A stretch of DNA of 64,000 nucleotides from Scatophagus argus (Eukaryota; Chordata; Actinopteri; Scatophagidae). A program made the translations under genes and the position numbers. Positions 49,401 through 60,000 of the stretch are shown one piece after another. Numbering within the stretch: the first letter of the stretch is position 1; each line of letters opens with the position of its first letter. The notes beneath the pieces are model-generated. The model worked only from the letters and a program-made list of their open reading frames with translations. It was not told where the DNA came from and made no database searches. The DNA lies in assembly GCF_020382885.2 (NCBI RefSeq), contig NC_058499.1, positions 21,065,872 to 21,129,871 on the forward strand, in the 5' to 3' direction.

Positions 49401-52400
49401 CATAACACCTGCATGCCGGCGATAGCCATGGCTGGATGTTTTTGAGCCATTTGTCAAGCATGTGACAAACGTCCCATTGGACTAAAAACAAACTGATTAA
49501 AATTTTATTATTTATTTATTGATCATAGGTTATTGTGACCATACAAAACATGTTTTAGCCATAATTCAAGATCAAAATGTTTTCTGTCCATTATTCAACA
49601 GCAACAACTCAGGAACAGGGGGGCACGTTGTGACCATATTTCACATTTGGTCACATCCTGAACTGGTGACACTGATCTTGGGTGTCCACCTTCAAACTGT
49701 GCTGACTGTATTGATCTTCTGTGCTGCTGGGTTGAACATGTGTGTGAAGCTTCCATGTTTTAGAATTTGTAGCTTCTTTGCTGAAACATCCCTATTTGAA
49801 GCATTGTGATCCACAAAAATCATCTGAAGTCCTGTATCATCAAAACCAATGAGCTCTCTATCATTCGCATCACATAGTATCTGACCCTTGGCAGACATGG
49901 ATTTAAACTGCAACTTGATTGGTGCATGGAGGAATAGAACCACAAGTTGGTAATTCTAGTTACAGTTAATTGTTGTATTTGGTTGTGTTTTGCTAATTTT
50001 ACCACATCTTTTTTCTTCAAAACGCTATTAATGTGTTGTCAAATTAGTGAAGATGTTTTCTTTATTTACTTATGCATTCACTTAGGTTGCAGTGTGTTGA
50101 GCTCTCAGGACCACTTTAACTCTAAATTCCTCCTGGCGTCATAAGCTTAGATGCATATTTCCTGTCCATACAGAGACTGAAGCTAAAGGGAAGTCAGATC
50201 GTCTGTCAGAGGAGCAGCTGTCGGCGACTGTGAACAAAGCCGAGCTGGTGAAGATAACTGACAAGCACCGACCCAGCGGGACCTGGGCCTTCTGGTACCC
50301 AGAGTCAGAGATGGACAGAACAGAACTGGAAACAGGACAGGATGTACGGTTGAAGACGAAAGGGAACAGTCCTTTCATATGTGAGTCTTTATCACCATGC
50401 TGTTTTCCTGCTTAGCTGCTTCCACGCACCTTATGACACATTAAGGCTGAAAACATTCTGTTGTTTGAACTCCACTTCAGCTTCAGGATACCCATTTCAT
50501 TTGTTTTCTGACTTCATAAGATGGGCTTGTTTTTAAAAGCCACCAGAGGGTCCTTTTGCTTTTCATGGCCTTCATAGTAATTGAGCTTGTCTTAGCGGTG
50601 ACCTCCACGGCAACAGGGAGCGAATGAATTTAAACTTGAACTTTGTTTTTCCGGTCTCTTTTACAGTTTCATAACTAACCTCAAGGGGGGATGAACGGAG
50701 TTTGACCCTGTATATTCAGAGGAGTCATCAGCCCTTTGATATTCAATAGTCGGTTCTGAGTGCAGTGGAGGGCTTTGGTCTGTCCACATATTCTACCTCC
50801 ACACATTTCAACAAAGATTCATTATAATGTGATAGACATTTTTTAAGTTCCTGAGGAGGAGGAGGAGAAGAAGTAAAGAAGAAAAAGTAGACAAATTAAC
50901 CATACAAAATCATTGTATATCTTTATGATACGTGTTAAATGTGTAAAAACTGATTATTATTAAAATGAAAAGCACAGATATCAGTATCAGGTATTGGTCT
51001 GATAATATGCTCATATACTTGTACTCATAATTATAAAACCCCACCCATTGCCACTGCACAGAAATGTGACATTGACCTCTCATCAGCTGAGCTGGCAACT
51101 GTCAAGACTCCAGCAAGGCGTGCAGTTAAGATATTCATTAGATAAACTGTGAACTGATTTTGAACTGAGCACTGATGGCCTCCTTGTTGTCAGGTTAAGT
51201 ATCTAGTTATTATTATTGGTTTAGTTGTCTGTTCATACTGTTAAAGGCTAAATAAAATAACACTTATTTCATAAGGAAGTAAAAATTTTAAACAATAATT
51301 GGCTAATTTACTTGTACTTTGTCAGAAAAAATGTGGCAAATACACACCAACAACACTGACAATATTAGAATCTGTTTTGGGGTACTTTTGCTTTTTGTAT
51401 TGTGCTTTTTCTGAAATCAATGCAAACATAAATTTATTTAATCAGTAAAATACTACAAATATAAATCTAATCTATGATGAATAAATAAGTAAATAAACAG
51501 TTGGAAATATATACTGATCAGTCATAACATTATGAAGACCCACCTAATATTCAGGAGGTGCCCATTTTGCCCCCAACAGCCCTGACCTTACTTGTTTTTC
51601 CAGCACATCCCACAGATGCTCAGTTGGCTTTAGATCTGGAGAATTTGGAGGCCAAGTCAACATCTTGAACTCTTTCTTGTGTTCCTCAAATCATTCTTGA
51701 ACCATTTTTGCACCGTGGCAGGTACCATATGCTGCTGAAAGAGGCCACTGACATCAGGGAATGCAGTTTTCCTGAAGGGATGTACTTGGTCAGCAACAAG
51801 GGTTAGGTAGGCACGTATCAAAGTAACATCCACATGAATGGCATGTCCCAAGGTTTCCCAGCAGAACATTGACCAAAGCATCACACTTCCTCTGCCAGCT
51901 TTCCTTCTTCCTGTAGTGCAGCCTAGTTCCATGTCTTCTTCAGGTAAGAAACGCACAGGCAGCCAGCCATCCATACAGTGGAAAAGAAAACATGATTCAT
52001 CAGACCAGGCCACCTTCTTCTCTTGCTCCATGGTCCAGTTCTAATGCTCAGTGGTCCGTCATAGGCACTGTTGGTGGTGGACATGGATCAGCATGGAGAG
52101 CCTCATATGCAACAAACTGCGATGCCCTGTGTGGTCTGAAACTTTCTGTCGTTCCATCAGTAACTTTTTCAACAACTTTACAGTACAGTTATCGTAACCT
52201 TTCTGTTGGATCAAACAACAGGGGCCAGCTTTTGCTCCCCACCTTCATCAGAGAGCCTCGGTCACCCATGACCGTGTCGTCAGTTCCCTGGTTTTCCTTC
52301 CTTGGACCACTTTTGATAGGTCCTGACCACTGCAGACCGGGAACATCCTACAAGAGCTACAGTTTTGGAGATGCTCTGACCCAGTGTTTTAGCCATCATG

Positions 52401-54515
52401 AGCTGGCCCTTGTCAAAGTCACTCAAATCCTTGTGCTTGCCAATTTTATCTGCATCCAGCTCATCAATTTCAAGGACAAAATATTCACTCACTGCCATAT
52501 GCCATATATATCCCACCCACTGCCAGCTGCCATTGTGACGAGATAATCATTGTAATTCACTTCAGCTGTGAGTTTTCATACTAACTACTAACCCTAACCC
52601 CAACAGTATTTTTTTTTTTCTGTATTTTTACATTGATTTCTTTATTTAATTCTGTATTTCTGAACTTACCCTTAGCTTGAATAAAATTATGATTTCTCTG
52701 GGTTTGAACATTTTTGGATACATCTGGGATAATGTACATAATCAATAAAATATCTAACAAAGGTCAAGGTATTTTTAGATACCTCTAAAAATACCTCAGC
52801 TTCTGGGTGTGAGAGATGAGGTTATACATGCATACATGATTTTTTCAAAGGTGCAAAAAGGAGCAGTTTGGCTATTTCTGAAGTGTCTTGTGTTTCTGTG
52901 TTTTCGGGATGGTTGTATGGTTGCTTTTATGTTTTCAGGAACTTTTATAAGTAATAACTTTTTTACAGCTTCAGAATTCCTTTATTAATCCCTGGAGGGA
53001 AATTCTTGAAAGCTTGCCTTATTGATGCTTATTTAGTCAAGAATAATCCTGAAGATCTGCAATCAAGTTTCTAGAAACTTTTAAGAACTAGCTCAAGACC
53101 CACCTGTTTGCTTTTGTTTGCGTATTTATTTTTGCTTTACTTTGTTATTCTTATGTCTACCTGGTCACTTGGTCCTGTCTCTGCTTTTTAAAGGTGCTAC
53201 ATTAATGAACATACTCTCTTCTTCCAGTTTCCTTAGCCAAAGTGGACAGCGGCACAGTGACCAAATGTAACTTTGCTGGAGACGAAAAGGCCGGAGCGTC
53301 GTGGACGGACAAGATCATGGCCAACAAAGCAGACACAGCCAGCACTCACAAGTCTGGAGGAGAAGGAGAGGGAGCAGAGGAGGATGAATGGGTGAGGACA
53401 CATATCAAATCTAACTTAAGCGCGGATGCACAATCACTAAACCAAATCTACCTGGGAATTTTCATCATTTCATTGCAATTTTCATTTTTATCACTTGAAT
53501 TGGATGTATTCATGTGGTGGGTTTGAGCTCCACACAGATGAGGCATTTACTGGAAAACAAGTTAGAATATGAACATAATTATATATTACATTATTCTTGA
53601 ATAGTTGAATGTCTCTGCATACTATGATAATAATAGTAACAAAAATAACTTTATTTATATAGCACCTTTCAAAAACCAGTTTTCCAAAGTGCTTAACAAT
53701 CATTTAAAACAATCATAAAAACACAACCAAAATATAAATAGACAATTGCTGAACAAGGTTGAAGGTTTAAGATAAAAGGTAAAAGAAACACTAGTGAAGT
53801 TTATGTCCATGTCTGTCCAGGTTCTGAAGACAGACGTTTGCCATTTTTATCGAACAGGAAGTTATCATTAACATGTATGATTCCAGTGACAACCGCATGA
53901 AGCTGGACTACTGCTGTATGTCTGTTAGGGTCTGAGTTCAATGAAACCAAAAGTCAGAGTCAGATTCCTTGTATGTGTTCACATCCTTGGCCAATAAAAC
54001 TGATTCTGATAGAGCAGAAAGAAACTTTGACCTGAATATAAAATGGCCCTCCATACGATAGTATGTGCATGATATTTTAAAAACATCTATAATGTAAACA
54101 ACAGTCTCTATCAGATTTCACACACTGTGATCCCTGTTGTTATTTTGATTGGGCTGCTTACACTGTAGGACTTCCTGCAACCCTCTGCAGGTCAGGCAGC
54201 CCATGCTGTTCACGTTTCCCTGGGCGCTCTGTTCATATTCCATTCATGTCCTCATGTATACAAAACATCAGTGAGACAAGAAATTTACTTTGCATTACTT
54301 TGCAGGACAAGCAAACTCAACATTTTTGACACTTCAGTAGATTTGGAAAACAGGATAGAAGTTGTGCTTTGATACAACAGGAAGAGGGCGGGACAGCCCC
54401 TCTGTGGCTGCGTGTGTTGTTCAGAATATACTCTATACAAAACAAGTTATGTTTTACACCAACAGAAACCAGAGAAGGCTCACTTCTCCCACTGTTTCTC
54501 TCTCAGGATGACTGA
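46500..54515 (+). CDS. arpin: arpin, inhibitor of the Arp2/3 complex (complete, 6 coding exons)
   Basis: Arpin binds the Arp2/3 complex through its acidic C-terminus and blocks branched-actin nucleation at lamellipodia, which steers cell migration. Exons: 46500-46591, 47176-47251, 48561-48693, 50174-50380, 53228-53391, 54507-54515. Phases agree and the total is 226 residues, matching my recollection of human ARPIN. Conserved blocks are [13 protein letters not shown] at the start, [87 protein letters not shown] and ASWTDKIMA. The C-terminus is Glu-rich and ends EDEWDD: the critical acidic Trp motif. The final exon contributes only GAT GAC TGA (Asp-Asp-stop). Introns 2 to 5 hold LINE-tail repeats and a dead Tc1. 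The gene is convergent with anpep, as in other vertebrates. Confidence 0.96.
47622..47735. repeat. Dispersed repeat of the TTTATTGTCATTTC type, copy 2 (arpin intron 2)
   Basis: It opens GTCAAGTCAAGTGGTTCTTA then TTATTGTCATTTCAGCTGTG, and goes on to CTACAGTGAAATGAGACAGC. The head closely follows copy 1 about 2.8 kb upstream in the same direction. It degrades into AT-rich DNA after about 47735. Confidence 0.6.
47937..48000 (-). repeat. LINE 3'-tail remnant (arpin intron 2)
   Basis: It contains ACTTTATATAGCACCTTTCA then AAACA, the reverse complement of a GTGCTATATAAA-type LINE 3' end. A better preserved copy lies at about 53636. A related ACTTTATTGATC tail follows at 48093. Confidence 0.5.
51511..52580 (-). 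mobile_element. Second Tc1/mariner-type transposon, decayed (arpin intron 4)
   Basis: The left end reads ACTGATCAGTCATAACATTA then TGAAGACCCACCTAATATT, a terminal repeat known from a widespread fish Tc1-like family. The right end ends in CATTGTGACGAGATAATCAT and a degraded TTCACTTCAGCTGTGAG, after which the matching repeat is lost, so the right boundary is approximate. Inside, on the minus strand, lies a broken transposase. The element belongs to a different family from the copies at 17306 and 36804. Confidence 0.82.
51657..52516 (-). pseudogene. Broken Tc1-like transposase
   Basis: The N-terminal part (52280-52516) has a helix-turn-helix-like block, [20 protein letters not shown] then [15 protein letters not shown]. 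After a frame break, the catalytic part (51657-52031) reads [16 protein letters not shown], then [31 protein letters not shown] and [15 protein letters not shown]. The first catalytic Asp (SDES) is kept, but the second, usually in QQDNAP, is replaced by His (QQHMVP). The C-terminal SPDLNPIE block is frame-shifted or lost. It is not functional. Confidence 0.87.
53030..53215 (+). repeat. CR1/L2-type LINE 3' remnant just before arpin exon 5
   Basis: One frame reads KFLETFKN, stop, LKTHLFAF (about 53065-53117), matching the LKTHLF block at the C-terminus of CR1/L2/Rex-type reverse transcriptases. It is followed by AAAGGTGCTACATTAATGAA, a worn form of the GTGCTATATAAATAAA tail. A TTTATTAATCCC tail (52980) lies just before it. 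The remnant ends about 12 bases before the arpin intron 4 acceptor. Confidence 0.6.
53636..53745 (-). repeat. LINE 3'-tail remnant (arpin intron 5)
   Basis: ACTTTATTTATATAGCACCT then TTCAAAAACCAG and CAAAGTGCTTAACAATCATT; the reverse complement gives the AAAGGTGCTATATAAATAAA tail. It is inverted relative to the remnant at 53030-53215. Confidence 0.6.
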
Positions 54516-57033
54516 GGGAACTGGAAATGTTGGCCCTGTTCAACCCTCCAGGTTGAACTGCTTCAACTTGGCTCCATTCCTGTCTCTCTGTCTTCAGACT
54601 GGACTCCAGCGTTTCATCCGAGTACTGAAACTCTCACATATGTGGCCCTCAGGCTGGAAATCTTGCGTCACTTCTACAGGATGGGATTAGACTCTTCCAG
54701 CACCACAGCGTGCATCTTTGGACTCGATCGTCACATTTGCATAACTGGAGCCTGCATTTTTAGCCTTTCTTGGTTTGTTCTTCTACTCTTGCTTTTTGTG
54801 TGCTTACACATGATGTTTTTTATGCACACCCTGGTATAAATTTCAGTCCCTCTTGTGCACACTTATTGGACTTCTCATACTGTAATCTAAGTCCTGTCTA
54901 GAGATGCACTGTATTTAAAAGTTTAAAATCCAAAGAGACAGGGAAGTTCTAAAGAAGTCAGATGTGACACACATCTGACTTCTTTAGAACTTCCCTGATT
55001 TTCATAGTTGCATCAAGTAAAGTCAGTTTTAGTCATACAGCAATGTAACAAAATCTGAGTTAATCAGCTAGCAAACACAAAGAACTGCAGTAACACCCAT
55101 CCTGAAATTGTTATACTCCAGACACGATGTTCATAGTGCAAGGATGTATAAATATATTTACTTCTATCTGATTTATTAATGTAATGATGCATGTTGATCT
55201 ATAACATAATTATACATGACTCAAAAGATCTCAGCTAATCTGTTTCATCTGGACGGCGAGGGTGTGGTTTGATCACTTTTGATTCACATGCACCGAACAA
55301 CTGTCACCACATTCAGATGTTCCAACTTCAGAGCTCCGAGTAAAAAATAAACACAGAAAGTTCTCCTGTGAAAGCCAAGAAAACGGTTGTGACTCAGAAA
55401 ATAACGTGTTCATGTTCACAGCCGATCACCATCAATCTACATCAGCAGGAAACGGACAAGTCTGTCTGTAATCTGATGGATTCTGTTGTGCATATTTTGA
55501 CGTGGTCTGGTCTTTTTCCACCCTGTACTGTGCCTCACTGGAGTCCACACTCTCACTCCTCTGCGTGAGCAGGGACTTAGCGGGTTTTGCTCTGAGAGCC
55601 ATTTAGTGTTCTGCATGTGTTTTACCCATACTGTAACCTACAGCAGGCTTCCCTCCTCACAAAAGTGAAAACACTTTTAGGTGCATTCAGCTTTTTATCA
55701 ACTGATACATTAAAAACATATCTCTCTTAAATGTGCAATTGTGCCCCTATGTATTGACAAGTGGTTACTGGACATAAACACATGTTCACTTAGCAGTAAT
55801 ACTCCCCATCCAAGTGTTCAGATACAGTTTAGAACAATATGTCTAAAAAGCCATACTGACAGTGTGTATATATACCACACATATACCCCTCATCTTCTCT
55901 GTCAAGGAACATGTCACTGAACAATAAACATCAAAACTACAAAACAATGCAGTAGTTAGTATAGAGTGTAAGAAAATAGTGATGCAGATGGGTATTACAA
56001 TATTATGTTCTGTTATACTGTATCGATTCTCAAAACCACTGTGTCTATTTTTCATCAATAGTGTACATGCAGTGTGGTTCATTCTGTGTTGCATCTAAAC
56101 CCCCAACAGATATACAGCAGTGCTGTAATACAGTCAGTAAGTATTTTCACCAGGTAAAACGGTGTGAACTGAATTAAAGGACCCATACTGATACAATATT
56201 ATTCTATTTATTATTAAAAATAACAATTTTAGCAACATTCAAGAATAATTTGGTTCCTTGATAACAACATGTACAGTATTATACACATGTATTATACACA
56301 TGTTCCCCATAACAAACGAGATCCTGCCCTTAGGCTCTGACTTGCACAAATGTTTAAAAGCTGGTGTGGATCATCAAAACACTGATATATTGTTTTATAG
56401 CTATTATACTAGCTGTTTTAATTGATCAACTTGTGTTAAATGTCTCTGTTTTTCTTCTAAATTCATGTTTTCTAAGAGATTAAATATGTCAATTGAATAA
56501 CTTTTCCACAGTAAATAACGCAAACAAAAAGTAACATTTTGATTTGTAAGTTTAAGTTTAGTTAGTTTGTTAGTTTAATAAGTCTTCATTATATAATCAT
56601 TTTCAGCAACAGGAACACACAACTATACTTAAAAGTTGACTGATGCTGCATCAGCATAATGTGCAAAGATCAGAAACGGCACTCAGAATCCTGTTACTTT
56701 GACTGTCTGCATCGGCTATACTGTATAAATAATGCATATGAGTACATACTCTGTTGTGTTTCACTTTGTTCTTAAGTGCCACATTCCTCCCATATATTGT
56801 CAGTGCCATCAGTCTTATATGGGACAAATCACAGTTCAGTTTGGTAAATTGTCTGATGATTATTTCTCCGGTCCATTTTCCTGGCAAAGTGAGATTCCGT
56901 CTTGATATGTTATTGTTGTCGAAGTGGATGTAGTGGAGAAGTGGTGGAGTCTTCCGAGTAATCGGCAGCAGAAGTGGAAAACGACCAGCACAATTGGTCC
57001 AAGAGGCTCTGAAACAGTGAAAGGTGGTGTACT
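54516..57033. other. Convergent 3' region of arpin and anpep
   Basis: It holds the arpin 3' untranslated region on the plus strand and that of anpep on the minus strand. I could not fix either end: an AATAAA at about 55347 is a possible arpin poly(A) signal. The region contains the perfect inverted repeat at 54939-54997 and a small tandem repeat (ATTATACACATGT, about 56278-56303). A 147-codon minus-strand frame at 56651-57094 overlaps the anpep end in another frame and is not called. Confidence 0.55.
54939..54997. repeat. Perfect 28-bp inverted repeat with 3-base centre
   Basis: The left arm 54939-54966 begins CAGGGAAGTTCTAAAG and the right arm 54970-54997 is its exact reverse complement, ending CTTTAGAACTTCCCTG. 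Only ACA separates the arms. It starts 424 bases after the arpin stop codon and may be transcribed in its 3' untranslated region. It has no TA flanks or other transposon sign, and the loop is too short for a normal microRNA precursor. Confidence 0.95.
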
Positions 57034-60000
57034 CTACGAAGCAGTTTCTCTTTGAAACCACTTCAGTATAACATCTTTGTGGTCGCTGACCCACTGGATG
57101 TTGACTTGGGTTTGTTCTATGGCCTGGTTCACCGCCCAGGCAGCAGAACCCAGATTATAGTCCTTGGAAAAACGCTCCAGCTGTACAAGTACACACACAG
57201 ATCATACAGTGGTGTTAGGGTATTGCTACAGAAGTGCATTTTTATTCACCAAAGAGGAAGCAAATGGCCTGGAAGTTTGATTTCATAATTATAAGATTGT
57301 GTTTTCATAATTACGAGATAGTGAGTCATAATTAACAGACATGGTCTCTAATTGATTTTTCTTTGATGGATGCGATGTATTTCCATATGTTGCAGGTAAC
57401 AGCAGTATATTAAAGTATATTTCAACCCCATGAAAGGACCAAACCAACTATTTAGAGAAAAACAGTCTGTTGGAAATAAGGCATTTGAGGACTTCTCAGA
57501 AACTCAAAATTCAACCGTACTATACAGTTGATTTGCATAAAACTTCACAATTTTCACAATATGAATTTAATTCAAATATGTTGCAGCCAGACTGTTACAG
57601 TTTTTAAATGTTTTCAGTCCTCTGTGGCACAGTGCAGGGATCCTGCAAGATATTTATATTCTATATATATTTACAAATTAATTTGCAAACCAGAAGCATG
57701 TGGAAGAAAAACATGAATGAATCCTGCTCAGAATATTGTGTATATATCCAAAGCCTGATGCATCTTCTTCTGCTGTGCCAGAGAGCACCATTGTTGTCCA
57801 AAATTATTAAAACACATTAATGAGCCACACTGTGTCTGGCTGCTCCAAATTCTCACTAGAGCACCAAAACTGAATATAGTGTGAAGAAACTGCACTATTT
57901 CCACTGGTTTGAGTAATGTTAGAAACAATCAGTGGCACTGGGTGAAAATGACTTGACTTCAACAACAATGGAAGATATGTCAAGTTATGGATACATACAA
58001 TACTCGTTAATAAGAGACATTCAGTGATTGTTGTAATCCTTTCATAAGATTTCTAAGAAAAATACAGTCCTTTAAACTAGCAATACGAAATAGCATGGTG
58101 GAAAAACACTGGAATTTTGACTCAGTGGTAACACTAACATACTGTCAGTCATAACTCACAACGACACACCTCTGTCTCTAGTTGTTCATGTGAAATAAAT
58201 CAATTATTGGTGCATGACTGGAATGATATCACATGACATCATTACATGTCAGGATTATCAGTTTGATCTCAGTAAATTACCTCCTCCAGTTCAAACTTTT
58301 TCGAGAACCTGCTGGTCACACCCTCGATCAACATCGCTGCATCCCTGGCAACACAGAAAGTCCAAAAAATTTGAAATGGTTTTCAGAAAAGCGTGGTGCA
58401 GTCTGAACATTGTAACATTCATTAAGGTAGATTTTATTGTAGGAGAGTTGTATTAGAATGCATTTGTTTTAGCTAAGTGTACCTAATGAACTGTCTATCA
58501 TAAACATTTATGAACTGGATTATATTCTGAAAAAAGTGGTTGATACTGAAATCTGGATGGCCAAAATGTCTATTAAAAGAGAATGTTTAATCCGTGCTGA
58601 TTACTTGATGTACTCATTAAATTAAATCTTGTCTGTCATGTATTTAACTTTGACGCAGACTAATTTAGCTTCCTGGTAACAAAGCAAACAGTGATAACTT
58701 CAAAACAAAAATCTTATGATAAGCACATAATAAATAAGAAGACCTTTGTACTGACATTGTGCAACATTTTTTATTAGCTACTGTTTATTACAGTCTGCTT
58801 TTTTTTATGGCAGTGCTTGTTTATTCTAGTAACTCAACAGTAGGTCTCCTCACTATCAAAAGAAGCCTCTGTAAACAACAGCCCCCTGGGCAACGTGAGG
58901 CGCTTAGATCTCTACTGAGCATCTCTACTAACACAACAGTCCTGTCTTCTCATTTGGCAACTCATGGCCTCAAAGCAGGTGATGAGAGAGAGTGGTGAAC
59001 TAAACAAACACCATGAGCAACCCAGTACTGTGGTCAGAGTTGGCACAGTGTGGGGCTGATACTGGGATTTCACTGGAAATAGAAATAGATGTGAAGTGGT
59101 GAAGGCTCTTCCCTGACTAAGCTAGACTAAAACTGTCCTGGACTTAACGCACAGGTAGTGTCATTATGGTGCTGGGAAAGTATGGTACAGAGGGTTTTTT
59201 AAAGCTGGAATTGAAGTTGACAGAACCGAGACTGAACCAAACAGCAAAACCAAAACTAAGAACTTAAGGAGGCAAAAAGACTCTTCAGGATCGTCATGAT
59301 CAGTGAAGTCTGTCACATATCACAGTCATGTCATCTACTGCTTATATAAAACATATTGATGGTGCTACTTTATAATTCTCATCTCAATAGCAAACAAGCA
59401 TATTTCCAAAATGTGGAACTGTTGGGCAACAGCACTAATCAAATTAAAAATGGATAAAATGACTGACCCACAGAATATAATCACAGCTCCCAACTTTTCA
59501 TCTCTACAGAACCTTTAGCCTTTTTTTTAAACTTAATTGAATTTACAGACCACACAGTAGACAACTAGCATAAACAGTCATATCCCATTAATGCATGTCA
59601 CTAACTTGACTTCTTCCCTGGAATCTTTGTGGTTTCTTGTCTCTCAGGTTACCATGGATCGGGTTTGGACCTCCTGCTGTGGTCCTACTTGACACTGACT
59701 ACTGTCATTACCACCTGACATATTTCTACATTATTACTACTACTACTACTATCATCATCATTATTGTTAATATCGCTTTTTATTGTTCCAATACGCATCT
59801 CTGTCTGTGTGCCTCCCCCCATGTAAAGAATTTTAGTTCAGTTCACTTGGAGTTCTCACAATCTAAATGCTGTGTTAGGGTTGGTGTTAGGGTTTCCACC
59901 CTGAGAAACATATATTCTAGGGTAAACCATGAATACTTTAAATTTTTTTTTTTAATCTGCTGGAATAAAAATAACTAGTTTAAACGTTTAGCACTGACCC

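Noticed and set aside
54170-54330. Alternative terminal exons for arpin after plausible AG acceptors (near 54168 and 54305)
   Set aside because: They would give tails unlike the conserved EWDD end; the acceptor at 54506 gives Asp-Asp-stop and the exact family length.
56651-57094. 147-codon minus-strand frame at the anpep end
   Set aside because: It overlaps the true anpep terminal exon in a different frame and shows no known domain.
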